Shown here piece after piece: positions 11,853 to 22,388 of a DNA stretch of 42,169 bases. The first letter of the stretch is position 1. Every line of letters begins with the position of its first letter. Source of the DNA: Gammaproteobacteria bacterium (lineage in GTDB: Bacteria > Pseudomonadota > Gammaproteobacteria > SZUA-229); assembly GCA_015488885.1 (NCBI GenBank), contig WFMW01000001.1:1-42169 (forward strand), written 5' to 3'. Below the pieces are notes generated by a model that ran no database searches, was not told where the DNA came from, and saw only the letters and a program-made list of their open reading frames with translations. A program made the position numbers and the translations under genes.

Positions 11853-14102
11853 ATGAGTGGACAGAGTGAATTTGAATTTGAAGGGATAGAACAGCAGCCG
11901 ATCGCCGAATTTACCGAAAAAGCGTATCTGGACTATTCTATGTATGTGATTCTGGATCGGGCATTACCTTTTATTGGTGATGGTCTGAAACCGGTACAAC
12001 GGCGCATTGTTTATGCGATGTCCGAGCTGGGTTTAAAAGCTTCATCCAAGCATAAAAAGTCTGCCCGTACGGTGGGTGATGTGCTGGGTAAATACCACCC
12101 GCATGGTGATAGTGCCTGTTATGAAGCGATGGTATTAATGGCACAGCCCTTTTCTTACCGTTACCCATTGATAGATGGTCAGGGTAACTGGGGTTCCAGT
12201 GATGATCCAAAATCCTTTGCCGCCATGCGCTATACCGAATCAAGATTAACAGCTTATTCAGAACTGTTACTAAGTGAGCTGGGGCAGGGAACAGTTAACT
12301 GGGGACCAAATTTTGATGGTACGCTGGAAGAGCCTGAATCATTACCGGCAAGGTTGCCGAATGTATTGCTTAATGGTGGTACAGGTATAGCTGTGGGTAT
12401 GGCAACGGATATTCTACCGCATAATCTCCGTGAAGTTGCCAGCGCCTGTGTGCGCCTGCTGGAAGCACCTGAAAGCACACTGGAAGATTTGTGCGAACAT
12501 ATTCATGGGCCGGATTTCCCCACCGATGCCGAAATTATAAGCTCACCTGAAGATATCATGGAAACCTGTCGAACCGGGCATGGCAGTGTTCGACAACGTG
12601 CTCGGTTTGAGCAGGAAGCTAATGATATTATTATTACTGCATTACCTTACCAGGTATCGGGTAACAAGATTCTTGAACAGATAGCGATGCAGATGACGGC
12701 AAAGAAATTACCTATGGTAGAAGATTTGCGTGATGAATCTGACCATGAAAATCCAACCCGTCTGGTCATTGTGCCGCGCTCCAGTCGTGTTAATGTCGAT
12801 GAGTTAATGCTGCACCTGTTTGCTACTACCGATCTTGAACGCAGTTATCGCGTGAATATGAATATGATTGGTATTGATGGTCGGCCACAGGTTAAAGGCC
12901 TGCGTTTGTTGTTGGAGGAATGGCTGAAATACCGAACCGTGACAGTACGCCGTCGTTTGCAGTGGAGGCTGGAAAAAGTCAATAAACGCCTGCATGTATT
13001 AGCAGCATTACTCATCGCGTTTTTAAATATTGATGACGTGATTGCGATTATCCGGCAACATGATAAGCCAAAACCGGTATTAATGCAGCGATTTGCTATT
13101 ACCGATACGCAGGCCGAGGCTATTCTGGAATTGAAACTGCGTAATCTTGCCCGGCTTGAAGAAATGAAAATTCGTGGTGAGCAGGAAGACCTGGCCGATG
13201 AGGCGAATAAACTGGAAAAAATTCTGGCTTCAGCCAGGCGACTGAAAACGCTGATTCGCAAAGAAATTATCGCCGACGCTGAAACCTATGGTGATGATCG
13301 ACGTTCCCCCATTGTGAGCAGGCAGGCGGCTCAGGCAATGTCAGAAACAGCACTGGTTTCCAGTGAAGCCATAACTATTATACTGTCGGCAAAAGGCTGG
13401 GTACGGGCAGCTAAAGGCCATGATATTGATGCACAGAAACTTAATTATAAAGCGGGAGACGGTTTCTGTTCTGCAGCACAGGGAAGAACAAATCAACGGG
13501 CTGTTTTCCTTGATTCAAGCGGACGAGCCTATACCTTAGCAGCGCATAAACTACCTTCGGCACGAGGCCAGGGTGACCCCTTGACCGGTTATTTTACGCC
13601 TCCGGTCGGGGCAGACTTTATTGCTGTAATGACCGGTGATCCAGATGATCTTTATCTACTGTCGAGTAATTTTGGCTATGGTTTTGTTGTCCGTCTGGGT
13701 GATATGCAGGCAAATACCAAAAAAGGTAAAGCCATATTAAATGTAGGTAAACAGGCGAGAGCATTACCCCCGGTAAAAATTTTTGAGCTTGCCTCTGATC
13801 AGATCGTGGCTGTTAGCAGTAGCGGTCACATGCTGGTAACGCCACTGGCTCAATTACCACAAATGGCAAAAGGCAAGGGTAATAAAATTATAAATGTGCC
13901 ATCCAAACGGTTGACGACGGGTGAAGAGCTGGTTACCGCAGTAACGGTGCTACCGCAGCAGGCCAGACTGGTTATCCATGCAGGTAAAAAATATAAAACC
14001 ATGAAAACGGCCGAGCTTAAAATGTATACAGGTGAACGTGGGCGGCGAGGTTTAAAACTGTCGCAGGGTTACAGGCAGGTGGACAGGCTGGAGGTTCCTT
14101 AG
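11853..14102 (+). CDS. parC: DNA topoisomerase IV subunit A
   Basis: Breakage-reunion subunit of topoisomerase IV, which decatenates daughter chromosomes. The active-site tyrosine is Y127 in [10 protein letters not shown]. The quinolone-resistance region reads [12 protein letters not shown] with the wild-type serine (S87) and glutamate (E91), so no classic ParC resistance change is present. The N-terminal winged-helix, tower and coiled-coil domains are followed by a C-terminal beta-pinwheel of about 250 residues (from about 495). Length (749) is close to E. coli ParC (752). parE is not adjacent. parC lies near a fimX-like gene here, as I recall for Pseudomonas aeruginosa (parC PA4964, fimX PA4959). 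It ends 21 bases from the convergent gene. Confidence 0.97.
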   Translation: MSGQSEFEFEGIEQQPIAEFTEKAYLDYSMYVILDRALPFIGDGLKPVQRRIVYAMSELGLKASSKHKKSARTVGDVLGKYHPHGDSACYEAMVLMAQPFSYRYPLIDGQGNWGSSDDPKSFAAMRYTESRLTAYSELLLSELGQGTVNWGPNFDGTLEEPESLPARLPNVLLNGGTGIAVGMATDILPHNLREVASACVRLLEAPESTLEDLCEHIHGPDFPTDAEIISSPEDIMETCRTGHGSVRQRARFEQEANDIIITALPYQVSGNKILEQIAMQMTAKKLPMVEDLRDESDHENPTRLVIVPRSSRVNVDELMLHLFATTDLERSYRVNMNMIGIDGRPQVKGLRLLLEEWLKYRTVTVRRRLQWRLEKVNKRLHVLAALLIAFLNIDDVIAIIRQHDKPKPVLMQRFAITDTQAEAILELKLRNLARLEEMKIRGEQEDLADEANKLEKILASARRLKTLIRKEIIADAETYGDDRRSPIVSRQAAQAMSETALVSSEAITIILSAKGWVRAAKGHDIDAQKLNYKAGDGFCSAAQGRTNQRAVFLDSSGRAYTLAAHKLPSARGQGDPLTGYFTPPVGADFIAVMTGDPDDLYLLSSNFGYGFVVRLGDMQANTKKGKAILNVGKQARALPPVKIFELASDQIVAVSSSGHMLVTPLAQLPQMAKGKGNKIINVPSKRLTTGEELVTAVTVLPQQARLVIHAGKKYKTMKTAELKMYTGERGRRGLKLSQGYRQVDRLEVP

Positions 14103-14123
14103 TATTCGCCTCAGTAAAACCGG

Positions 14124-16283
14124 CTAACTTGATATTTCGGTAAAATCATAATCCATGTTTGCAGCGGGTTCCTGCAAAAAATTACCCTGGATAAAGTTTA
14201 TTCCCATACCCCATAATATGGACAGGCTGGTTGCATCAGGAACCTGCTGTGCAATGGTAAATTTGCCAAGTTCCGTTACTCTTTCAGCAATATTTTTTAT
14301 ATCTTCCAGATGTTGTGTATTTTGTGTGAGGTCCTCCATAAGAACGGGCGCAAGACGGACATAATCGACCTGTATATGCTGGAGTAGTTGTAGTGGATTG
14401 GTGCCGGAACCAAAGTCATCCAGAACAAAACCAAACTGAAGTTTTTGCAGTTGTTGCGAGAGTTCCCTTGTATGTTTTAGATTGGTGACGGCAATAGTTT
14501 CTTTAACCACAAATGAAAGCGAATATGGCGGAATGGATTTTTCCCTGGCCTGAAAGGTTAACCAGCTGATTAAGGTTTCATCCTTGAGTGATGCAGCGGA
14601 CAGTTTGATAAAGAAATGGGTTTTACAGCCCAGTTTCCAGCGTTGTGAAACGTGTTTAATGGTTTGATAAAGCACCCAGCGATCGATGGCGATTGACATC
14701 CCCAAATGTTCAGCAGCGGGCATAAAATCAAGGGGCATAATTAACGCAGCCTTGTTAGTGTCATATAGTCGCACAAACACTTCATAACGTTCATTGGTAT
14801 CACCATGTAAACTGACAACAGGTTGAAAATGCAGTACAAAATCATCATTCTTTAAAGCATTAGTCAGTAGTTGTTTATACTGGTTATCAATTTCATGCCG
14901 GGTTAGTTCACCTTTTTCCGGTTTATGGATACATGTTTGGTCTGCTCCTTTTTCAGTTGCCTCCTGCAGAGCCTTTTCGGCACGAACGAGAATACTGTTG
15001 TATTCCGGGGTGTTTGAGTCGATTAATGTTGCACCAATACAGCACGTTGTATTGATACTATTACCATTTATTCTAAATACCAGATCGTTAATGATGTGTT
15101 GAAATTCTACAGCAAGTTTTTCTGCCTGAATCTGGTCACAGTTATAAGCGATATAGCAAAATGATGAGTGAGTATAATGACCAAGAACATCACCATGGTT
15201 AATATTTTTATTCAGAACTTCTGCAGCAGCAGTAATATATTTATCAGCATCTGAGATACCAATGGTCTCTTTTATATCGGCGAAATTATCCAGCTGGATA
15301 ATCATCATAAAGGCCGTTGATGCATGCTTTTCACAATCGGGGATAATGTCCTGCAGTCGTTCGATACAGTACTGACGATTATATATACCAGTCAATTGAT
15401 CTTTCTGACTGAGCTGTTTTAACTGTTCTTCCAGTTCTTCAGCATTTATTTTTTGCTGACGAATAATAATCTGGATGCAGGGTTCATTATCGATATGTGC
15501 GGGCGATAATTCCATTTCACCTTCAAAGTCAATACCATCCGGTTTGTGTAACTGGGTCTGTAATGTTTGAACACCCGTTTCATTTTTGACATAATCACGT
15601 AGAAATTTCTTGAAAGTTTCTCTGTAATCATTGGCAATCATATCAAGAACTGGCATGCCTTCAAGTTCATCTGCTGCATCAATACCAAACAGCTCAAGGT
15701 AAGATTGATTGGAGTAAATATGCATACCTTCATGGATATAGGCAATAGCATCTCTGGAACTGTCAAGGAGTGAATTACAACGAGTTTCAGTTTCCCGCAG
15801 GGCATTCTCCAGTGCCTGGGTTTTTCTGGCGTTAGTTAGTGATTCAAATTCCCTGGCTATAACAAGAAAAAAATATTCGAGATTATCGAATGAGATCAGG
15901 TCAATTGCTCCTGTTTTTATTGCTTCAACAGCGGATGCCTCAATAACTGATGCTGTGGTATTTTTTACAGCAGCGATTATCCGGCAGAGTTTTGTAGCGG
16001 TGCTAGCCGCCAGAAAATCACAGGTATTCTGCAGGCTGATATCTTCTGTACCGTAAAAATAAATAACCAGATCAGGCTGGTGTGACTTAACTGCATTCGT
16101 TAAATCTTCTTCATCTTCTGCACGAATAGATCGGGCTGTATAGCCTGCATGTCTTAAGCCACTGACAATTTGTTGCTCGTTGTCAAAGGAATTATCAATG
16201 ACGATTAGATTAATGGTTTTTTCTTCCACAGCGCTTCCATTAAATATTGAAGAACCATGTGTCTGATCGGTATTGATATACAT
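14124..16283 (-). CDS. FimX-like REC-PAS-GGDEF-EAL protein with degenerate catalytic sites
   Basis: A 719-residue cytoplasmic protein with a CheY-like N-terminal domain (about 24-145), PAS domain (about 165-275), GGDEF domain (about 292-455) and EAL domain (about 467-715). The order and size are those of FimX, a c-di-GMP receptor that controls type IV pilus assembly in Pseudomonas and Xanthomonas. The GGDEF motif is replaced by THSSF (371-375), so no cyclase activity is expected. The EAL motif reads EVF (501-503). The usual metal and catalytic residues are partly lost: K560 where an Asn is expected, V592 for the Glu of the FExTE motif, and RLA (643-645) for KxD. It therefore probably binds but does not cleave c-di-GMP. 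It is the second gene of a two-gene operon, 2 bases after the PilZ-like gene. No pil genes lie in the window. Confidence 0.85.
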   Translation of the reverse strand: MYINTDQTHGSSIFNGSAVEEKTINLIVIDNSFDNEQQIVSGLRHAGYTARSIRAEDEEDLTNAVKSHQPDLVIYFYGTEDISLQNTCDFLAASTATKLCRIIAAVKNTTASVIEASAVEAIKTGAIDLISFDNLEYFFLVIAREFESLTNARKTQALENALRETETRCNSLLDSSRDAIAYIHEGMHIYSNQSYLELFGIDAADELEGMPVLDMIANDYRETFKKFLRDYVKNETGVQTLQTQLHKPDGIDFEGEMELSPAHIDNEPCIQIIIRQQKINAEELEEQLKQLSQKDQLTGIYNRQYCIERLQDIIPDCEKHASTAFMMIIQLDNFADIKETIGISDADKYITAAAEVLNKNINHGDVLGHYTHSSFCYIAYNCDQIQAEKLAVEFQHIINDLVFRINGNSINTTCCIGATLIDSNTPEYNSILVRAEKALQEATEKGADQTCIHKPEKGELTRHEIDNQYKQLLTNALKNDDFVLHFQPVVSLHGDTNERYEVFVRLYDTNKAALIMPLDFMPAAEHLGMSIAIDRWVLYQTIKHVSQRWKLGCKTHFFIKLSAASLKDETLISWLTFQAREKSIPPYSLSFVVKETIAVTNLKHTRELSQQLQKLQFGFVLDDFGSGTNPLQLLQHIQVDYVRLAPVLMEDLTQNTQHLEDIKNIAERVTELGKFTIAQQVPDATSLSILWGMGINFIQGNFLQEPAANMDYDFTEISS

Positions 16284-16285
16284 GG

Positions 16286-18157
16286 CTAAAGGGATGACCA
16301 GATTTCGTCAAAGTTATCTTGAGTTTTTGATGCCAGTTCTTTTTTTGCCTGTTTCTTTGTGCGCTTGTCAACGTCAGTATTAGTATAATAAAATTGCGTA
16401 AAAGAGCCTGTATGTTCACTGACATCCCCAACAGTAATCGCCAGTTTATTGCCCGAAATATTTACAATAAGTTTATCGTTAGACTTGAATGCATGGGCGG
16501 GAAGAATAATACTTGATGCCTGTTTTAATGGCTTTATACCCGGTATCATCAGGCATTCAAAGGGTAGTTCATTAAGCCGGTGAATACGCTGGGCTGTTGC
16601 ACCAGTTACTTTTGGGGATATTACCTGTACGCCAGTTTCCAGACCGTTTTTAAGGGTAAATTGCATCCAGCGTATGGTCCCAATTCGCCAGGCATATTTT
16701 TCATTATTAATCTGTTCATAAAGGGCAATAATTTCACCAATTTGTGCGCGGGATGCTTCATCGGAATTCCAGTGCAGGCAATATCCCCCAGCGCTGAAAT
16801 TAACAATTTCCCAATAGGCATCAGCACAATTTTTGTGCTGGCCAGGTATTTCCTGTGCCAGTTTATTCTGTTCTTCAATATAGGTGTCTGTTAAGGCTGT
16901 CCCACGGGCAACCATGTCCCATGAACCGGTCTGCATGGTATTAATTTCAGAATGTGTAATGTAGCCACTTAAATCTGTTGTTGCATTGTTATCTGTCATG
17001 GCTTCAAGTGTATAGACCGGATCCTGGCTAATTGTCTGTTCAGTACGTACAATACCAGAGCGGGTATTAACACCTTTGGCTTTTTTGTTTTTCGCAAACA
17101 TGGCATTAACGATATTTTTTAAACCAATAACCGTTTCAATTTTTTCTTTATGCCTGGCACGTGAAAAACGCCGTTTCGTATTTGAACTCCAGTTGTGGCT
17201 AATTAACTTAAGTGAAGCTGGGGGAAGCTGGTTGCCAATAGTCAGTTCTGATGTATTTCCTGCTAATTTGTGAATGATTTTTTTTATATGCATAACCAGT
17301 GGTTCTGTATTAAGGAAATATTGTCTTTGGCTAGTTTCCAGGTCACTACTATTCAGGTGTTCGGGTTGAATATCGCAATTGGTTTTTATGCAGAATATTT
17401 TATCGATTTGTGAGGGATCTGCTCTATTGGTTATTTTGCTGTAATTTGCCCACTGAGGTAATTGATGAAACAAACGTTCACTATCGCTCTGGCTTAATGT
17501 GGCGGGTTGAGCCAGGCTGAATAACAGTATTTGTTTATAACATAGATTAACATCTGTTAGATTAACATCTATTTTTTTTACTTCCCGTTCAGTATCAGAC
17601 AGGTCATCATCAAAAACGTCTATATCAAGTAATTGATGACGCTCTGCAAACAGGTATACCTGATGGATATCAAGCCACAGGTTTTTTACTGGTGAGGCAT
17701 AAATTTCACTTGAACGAAGTAGTAATTCAGCCAGGTATCGAATGGTTCGGCAACAGGTAGTGGCGGATAATTTTATATCTGGTTTGCTTTCTCCAGGAGT
17801 GTTCTCTATATCTAACAGAATAATTTTATAACCATAGGCCATTTCCTGTAATAGAGACTGATTTAAATTTACAATTTTTTTACTTTTCTCAGGTAACGGT
17901 ATGGTTCGGTTAATAAAATATTTTTTAAGGTTGTTGAAGATTTCTCTTGCTGGTTGACGCAACATTTCCATGTTCTTGAATCGGTATTTTATGGGCATAG
18001 GTTGCCGATTTAATTCATGTAATATTTGATACACCTGTCTGGTTAATTCACCCATATTAGCATTAGGTAAAGTTGCAAGGTATTTTTTCAGCTTTCGTGG
18101 CTGATCAGGCAGTGCATTTTTTGCCGGTTCAATTTGTTCAGGTATATGTAATTTCAT
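16286..18157 (-). CDS. PilZ-domain-like protein, partner of the FimX-like gene
   Basis: A 623-residue, probably cytoplasmic protein. Residues 1-300 are helical without a motif I recognise. The second half contains NFSAGGYCLHW at 453-463, which matches the (D/N)xSxxG part of a PilZ c-di-GMP-binding domain. A basic stretch, RRFSRARHKEK at 329-339, could hold the RxxxR element, though it is unusually far away (about 120 residues), so PilZ assignment rests mainly on the second motif. From memory P. aeruginosa has a large uncharacterised gene of this kind next to fimX (PA4958), and psd (PA4957) follows it there; psd is also in this window. Its ATG at 18157 leads the two-gene minus-strand operon. 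The C-terminus is Lys-rich. Confidence 0.65.
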   Translation of the reverse strand: MKLHIPEQIEPAKNALPDQPRKLKKYLATLPNANMGELTRQVYQILHELNRQPMPIKYRFKNMEMLRQPAREIFNNLKKYFINRTIPLPEKSKKIVNLNQSLLQEMAYGYKIILLDIENTPGESKPDIKLSATTCCRTIRYLAELLLRSSEIYASPVKNLWLDIHQVYLFAERHQLLDIDVFDDDLSDTEREVKKIDVNLTDVNLCYKQILLFSLAQPATLSQSDSERLFHQLPQWANYSKITNRADPSQIDKIFCIKTNCDIQPEHLNSSDLETSQRQYFLNTEPLVMHIKKIIHKLAGNTSELTIGNQLPPASLKLISHNWSSNTKRRFSRARHKEKIETVIGLKNIVNAMFAKNKKAKGVNTRSGIVRTEQTISQDPVYTLEAMTDNNATTDLSGYITHSEINTMQTGSWDMVARGTALTDTYIEEQNKLAQEIPGQHKNCADAYWEIVNFSAGGYCLHWNSDEASRAQIGEIIALYEQINNEKYAWRIGTIRWMQFTLKNGLETGVQVISPKVTGATAQRIHRLNELPFECLMIPGIKPLKQASSIILPAHAFKSNDKLIVNISGNKLAITVGDVSEHTGSFTQFYYTNTDVDKRTKKQAKKELASKTQDNFDEIWSSL

Positions 18158-18303
18158 CTTTTATTGTGATATTGATTAAGAGTCATGATGACTTACAGTA
18201 TCTATGGTTATAAGTTATTGCCCGTTATTAATAAAATAGTGTGATTAATTAAATAGTTTTTGCAGAATATTTTTCAGGTATAACACTGTATATCAAGTGT
18301 AGC

Positions 18304-19284
18304 CTAGATACTGAAAATTGCTGTTTTTGAGGTTTTTCCCGCTATTTCCTTTACCAGGCGAGGTACCAGATAGCCAGGAAGTTGTGCCTGTAGTTGTTGC
18401 ATTAATACAATAGCGGCCTGCCGGGTAATATCAAAATGCATAGCACCCTGAACAGGGTCAAGGAGGTGCAGATAATAAGGCAGGGTATAGCAGGCATGTA
18501 AACGTTTACTTAAATTACTCAGTGATGTTACATCATCATTGATACCTTTAAGTAAAACGCTCTGGTTTAACAGTGTTATGCCTGCGTCATGTAGTCGTTT
18601 CAGTGCTAGTTGTTCATTTTTTGCCAGTTCATTAGCATGGTTGGCGTGAATAACCAGCGTAATACGAAAGCGGCTGTGCTGAAGTAATTGCGCCAGTTGC
18701 AGGGTAATACGTGAAGGTAAAACAACTGGCAGGCGGGTATGAATCCGTAATGATGTTAATGTGGGAATGGTTTCGAGTTGTGAGATTAAAACGGCAAGTT
18801 TTTCATCATCAAGAATCAGTGGGTCACCACCGCTGAGGATAATTTCCTCTATCTCATTGTGCATTTGAATATAAAGTAGAATGGCCTGCATTGCTGTGGG
18901 GGTATGGCTGGCTTTGCTGTATGGGTAGTGGCGGCGAAAACAGTAACGACAGTGGATGGCGCAGGCACCGGTGGCGATTAATAAGGCTCGGCCATGGTAT
19001 TTATGTAGCAGGCCATCAGCGGGCATGGCGGCGAGGTCGCCAACGGGATCAAGTAAACCTGTCTGCTGGTTTTCGATGGTCAGTGGAAGAATTTGTCTAA
19101 GTAATGGATCGTTGCTGTTTCCGTATTGAATTTTGTTCAGATAAGCGCGTGGAACGAGGCACCTGAAATCGGGTTGTTCGTTGATTTGTGATGTTAAGGT
19201 GTGACTGAGTCCAAGACTAGTCAGTAATTGTGCGGGTGAGGTAATGGCCTCCGAGAGTGCCTGCTTCCAGTTTTCAGTGGCCAA
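18304..19284 (-). CDS. epmB: EF-P beta-lysylation protein EpmB (lysine 2,3-aminomutase family)
   Basis: Radical SAM/PLP enzyme that isomerises (S)-alpha-lysine to (R)-beta-lysine for attachment to EF-P Lys34. The 326-residue protein carries the cluster motif CAIHCRYC (C108, C112, C115). Further KamA-family signatures are FRRHYPYS, EIILSGGDPLILDD and the C-terminal YYLHLLDPVQGAMHF. It lacks the longer C-terminal oligomerisation part of clostridial KamA, as expected for EpmB. The start is a TTG at 19284, supported by TGAGGAA 5 bases upstream; no ATG fits better. It is divergent from efp, whose product it helps modify. Confidence 0.95.
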   Translation of the reverse strand: MATENWKQALSEAITSPAQLLTSLGLSHTLTSQINEQPDFRCLVPRAYLNKIQYGNSNDPLLRQILPLTIENQQTGLLDPVGDLAAMPADGLLHKYHGRALLIATGACAIHCRYCFRRHYPYSKASHTPTAMQAILLYIQMHNEIEEIILSGGDPLILDDEKLAVLISQLETIPTLTSLRIHTRLPVVLPSRITLQLAQLLQHSRFRITLVIHANHANELAKNEQLALKRLHDAGITLLNQSVLLKGINDDVTSLSNLSKRLHACYTLPYYLHLLDPVQGAMHFDITRQAAIVLMQQLQAQLPGYLVPRLVKEIAGKTSKTAIFSI

Positions 19285-19399
19285 TAAAATTCCTCAGTGA
19301 AGTCGTGGTAAAATCAGCGTAATATTAAGTTCCTCAGGAATCTGGTTCCCAGATTTCTGAGCCAGATTATACCCTTCTGTTCGGGTAGCGGAAGTAAAT

Positions 19400-19432
19400 T
19401 TTTATTATTATTTTATTATTATTTTATTATTA
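19400..19432. repeat. 11-bp triple tandem repeat in the epmB-efp gap
   Basis: TTTTATTATTA occurs three times in perfect tandem (19400-19410, 19411-19421, 19422-19432). It is followed by an AT-only stretch to about 19460 just before the efp ribosome binding site. It lies in the divergent promoter region and could act as an UP-type element or simply be slippage. No clear -35/-10 pair is seen in it. Confidence 0.85.
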
Positions 19433-19472
19433 ATATATAAACATATATTATAAATATAAAGGCAAAATACTT

Positions 19473-20036
19473 ATGGCATCATACAGTCCAAATCAGTTTA
19501 AAAATGGATTAAAAATCATTTTAGATAATGACCCCTGCTCAATTACCGAAAATATTGTGGTCAAGCCAGGTAAGGGGCAGGCGTTTAACCGGATTAAGGC
19601 AAGAAATTTAAAAACCGGTCGGGTACTTGAAAGAACATTTAAAAGTACCGAATCGGTCGTAGCGGCTGATGTCGAAGAGACCGATGTGGAATATTTATAT
19701 AATGATGGAGAACAGTGGCATTTTATGGAACCGAGCAGTTATGAGCAGTTTGCGGCTGATAAGGTTGCAGTCGGTGATGCTGTAAAATGGCTGAAAGGTC
19801 AGGAAAAATGCGTGATGACATTATGGAATGGTGAGCCTATTGCGATTACCCCGCCTAATTTTGTCGAACTGGCTGTGGCGCAGACTGATCCGGGGCTTAA
19901 AGGCGATACGGCACAAGGTGGAACCAAACCTGCCACACTGGAAACAGGAACTGAAGTAAAAGTGCCGCTATTTATTGAAGAAGGCGATGTGTTAAAGATT
20001 GATACGCGTACTGGTGATTATGTGTCACGGGCATAG
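19473..20036 (+). CDS. efp: elongation factor P
   Basis: Translation factor that relieves ribosome stalling at polyproline. The 187-residue protein has the usual three beta-barrel domains. The modification site is K34 in [10 protein letters not shown], the lysine modified by EpmA/EpmB in E. coli-type systems, in contrast to the arginine-type EF-P rhamnosylated by EarP. The second domain contains [16 protein letters not shown] and the C-terminus [18 protein letters not shown] ribosome binding site (AAAGGC) stands about 9 bases before the ATG. epmA follows after 18 bases, so both are probably co-transcribed. Confidence 0.98.
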   Translation: MASYSPNQFKNGLKIILDNDPCSITENIVVKPGKGQAFNRIKARNLKTGRVLERTFKSTESVVAADVEETDVEYLYNDGEQWHFMEPSSYEQFAADKVAVGDAVKWLKGQEKCVMTLWNGEPIAITPPNFVELAVAQTDPGLKGDTAQGGTKPATLETGTEVKVPLFIEEGDVLKIDTRTGDYVSRA

Positions 20037-20054
20037 TGGGTTGGGTAATGCTGA

Positions 20055-21032
20055 ATGAATAACTGGCGGCCAGGTGCCAGTTTTCGGCTTTTGCAAAAAC
20101 GTGCACGTATGTTGAAAGATATACGTAATTTTTTTGCTGAACGCGATATTATGGAAGTGGAAACACCGCTGTTGTCACGTTTTGCTACTACGGATCCACA
20201 TCTTGATAGTTTGCAGACCCGATTTCGTGATCAGTGCCTGTATCTGAATACCTCACCTGAATACTGCATGAAACGCTTACTTGCTGATAATGCCGTGCCG
20301 ATTTATCAGATAAGTAAAGCGTTTCGTGATAATGAGTCCGGGCCACACCATAACCCAGAATTTACCATGCTGGAATGGTATCGTCCGGGATTTGATCTGC
20401 AACAATTAATGGATGAAGTGACCGGCCTGATCAATATGCTCATGGCTGAAAAACACCCCGGTGTTCGGTTTCAGACAATCAGTTATCAGCAGGTATTTGA
20501 AGATTATGCCGGGTTTAACCCGCATGCGGTAACTGTCGCTGAATGTTTGCAATGTGCTAATCAACATGCCATTGATATCCCTGTCGGGCTGGGTGCGGCT
20601 AATGACGATTTAGATGACTGGCTCGACTGGTTGCTTACTCAGCTGGTATTGCCCCGGTTACCCCGTCAGGAATTTAGTTTTATTTATGATTACCCGGCAT
20701 CACAGGCAGCACTGGCAAGAATTGAAACCAGCTCCAATGGTTATCCGGTCGCCAGACGTTTTGAATTACTCTATGGTGAGCTGGAGCTGGCTAATGCGTT
20801 TTATGAGCTCACAGATGCTGCTGAGCAAAGATTACGTTTTAATCAGGAAAACAGCCAGCGTACCAGTATGGGTAAACCGACGATTGAAATGGACACCAGA
20901 TTACTGACTGCGCTGGAGCAGGGGGTGGTGGACTGTGCCGGCGTGGCTATCGGGCTGGACAGGTTGCTAATGGTATTAAGTGAATGCCATTCTATTGATC
21001 AGGTGCTGGCCTTTTCCTGGCAACAGGCTTAA
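20055..21032 (+). CDS. epmA: EF-P--(R)-beta-lysine ligase EpmA (GenX/PoxA)
   Basis: Class II lysyl-tRNA synthetase paralog without an anticodon-binding domain that attaches beta-lysine to EF-P Lys34. At 325 residues it has the family length. Class II motifs are visible: motif 1 near EVETPLLSRF (residue 35 on), motif 2 around FRDNESGPHHNPEFTMLEWY (about 93-112) and motif 3 GVAIGLDRLLMVL near 300. With efp directly upstream and epmB divergent, the whole lysylation pathway is in one place. EpmC, the hydroxylase, is not seen. The gene ends 6 bases from the convergent sigma-54 activator. Confidence 0.96.
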   Translation: MNNWRPGASFRLLQKRARMLKDIRNFFAERDIMEVETPLLSRFATTDPHLDSLQTRFRDQCLYLNTSPEYCMKRLLADNAVPIYQISKAFRDNESGPHHNPEFTMLEWYRPGFDLQQLMDEVTGLINMLMAEKHPGVRFQTISYQQVFEDYAGFNPHAVTVAECLQCANQHAIDIPVGLGAANDDLDDWLDWLLTQLVLPRLPRQEFSFIYDYPASQAALARIETSSNGYPVARRFELLYGELELANAFYELTDAAEQRLRFNQENSQRTSMGKPTIEMDTRLLTALEQGVVDCAGVAIGLDRLLMVLSECHSIDQVLAFSWQQA

Positions 21033-21038
21033 GCCCGG

Positions 21039-22373
21039 TTAAAGATTAAACTTCTGCATACGTCGCCATAGTGTGCTGCGGTCAATGCCCAGCTTTTCCG
21101 CGGCAAGTGTTCGGTTGCCGCCAGCTTGTTCCAGCGCCAGTTCAATAGCCTGCTTCTGTTGCTCGGCGGTGTCAGCGCAGAAACTATCGACCGATAGCTG
21201 GAAATATTTTCGGATATCCTGAGGCAGGTTGTCAGGGGTAACCTCATTGCCGCTGGCACAGATAACCCCATGCTCAACGGCATTTTCAAGTTCACGTACA
21301 TTTCCCGGCCAGGGATAATCCAGTAACAGATTAAGCGTCGGTTTACTGAAACTAATCTGGCTGGAATAACCACGGTCATGTAAGCGCATGAGGAAATGTT
21401 CAACCAGAATTGGAATATCCCCCGGGCGTTCGTGTAAGCAGGGTAGCTCCAGTGGAATAACCGCCAGCCGGTAATACAGATCGGCACGGAACTTACCCGT
21501 ATCCACCAGTTCGCGCAGGTTTTTATTGGAGGCGGCAATGATTCGCGTATTGATGTGAATGGATTTGTCTGAGCCAACCATTTCAAATGACTGATCCTGT
21601 AGAACTTTGAGTAATTTTGCCTGTAAGTGTAATGGGATTTCGCTGATTTCATCCAGAAACAGAGTGCCTTTGTCGGCAGAAAGAAAACGACCGATACGAT
21701 TTGAAATGGCACCGGTAAAAGCGCCTTTAATATGGCCAAAAAGTTCCGATTCGATTAAAGACTCCGGTATCGCTGCACAGTTTACTTCAACAAAGGGCGC
21801 TTTTGAACGCAGGCTGCCCTGATGGATGATGCGTGCAAGCTGGGTTTTTCCAGTACCGGACTCGCCCTGTAATAATATATAGGCATCGGTTGGGGCAATT
21901 TGTTGAATCTGTGACACAATAGCGAGCATTTTCGGGTCTTTACTGATTAAACCTTGCCGGTCACGTTGTAATACCGAGTCAAGAGTGATGTGCTCGGTTA
22001 AATCCTGCATAATAATCAGCCGGATACCCTTGCCAGTATGGTGTGATCGAACAATGCCTGAATGAAATTGAATATAACGGGTGCAACCATCAACCAGAAC
22101 CTGTTCGGTAAAACGGACAAAATCATCACTGGGTTTACCTGCTGCATCGGCATGACCTGCGTCAATAGCTGCGCGCACCAGACTTTTTTTCAGGTTAATA
22201 GTATTAAGGTGATTGATGGAAGTGATGGGGATATTGGCGGGAAGCCCGAGCAGTTGATACGCCGATGGGTTATGGTACAGAACATCGCCGTTTGGCTGGG
22301 CAATAATAATGCCCTCATCAATAAATGAAACGATGGATTCAAGGATTAAATTAAAATCATCAAAATCTTTCAT
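21039..22373 (-). CDS. sigma-54-dependent transcriptional activator (PAS-AAA+-Fis)
   Basis: Enhancer-binding protein of the NtrC class. From the ATG at 22373 it has 444 residues: an N-terminal PAS-type sensory region (about 1-125, EGIIIAQPNGDVLYHNPSAY), an AAA+ domain with Walker A GESGTGKT (160-167) and the sigma-54 contact loop GAFTGA (217-222), and a C-terminal Fis-type helix-turn-helix (GGNRTLAAEKLGIDRSTLWR, from 418). It has no receiver domain, so it probably senses a ligand or redox state itself and does not answer a histidine kinase. An open frame extends 66 codons further upstream but runs through the palindromic elements of the promoter region, so I do not use it. It faces the RND operon across a region with a sigma-54 promoter, and is its likely regulator. 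Confidence 0.93.
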   Translation of the reverse strand: MKDFDDFNLILESIVSFIDEGIIIAQPNGDVLYHNPSAYQLLGLPANIPITSINHLNTINLKKSLVRAAIDAGHADAAGKPSDDFVRFTEQVLVDGCTRYIQFHSGIVRSHHTGKGIRLIIMQDLTEHITLDSVLQRDRQGLISKDPKMLAIVSQIQQIAPTDAYILLQGESGTGKTQLARIIHQGSLRSKAPFVEVNCAAIPESLIESELFGHIKGAFTGAISNRIGRFLSADKGTLFLDEISEIPLHLQAKLLKVLQDQSFEMVGSDKSIHINTRIIAASNKNLRELVDTGKFRADLYYRLAVIPLELPCLHERPGDIPILVEHFLMRLHDRGYSSQISFSKPTLNLLLDYPWPGNVRELENAVEHGVICASGNEVTPDNLPQDIRKYFQLSVDSFCADTAEQQKQAIELALEQAGGNRTLAAEKLGIDRSTLWRRMQKFNL

Positions 22374-22388
22374 TATTATGGCAGTATC

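Noticed and set aside
11853-14102. GyrA in place of ParC
   Set aside because: Length of 749, the N-terminal sequence and the QRDR wording ([21 protein letters not shown]) fit ParC closely.
14124-16283. Active diguanylate cyclase or phosphodiesterase
   Set aside because: The GGDEF signature is THSSF, and several EAL-domain metal and catalytic residues are replaced.
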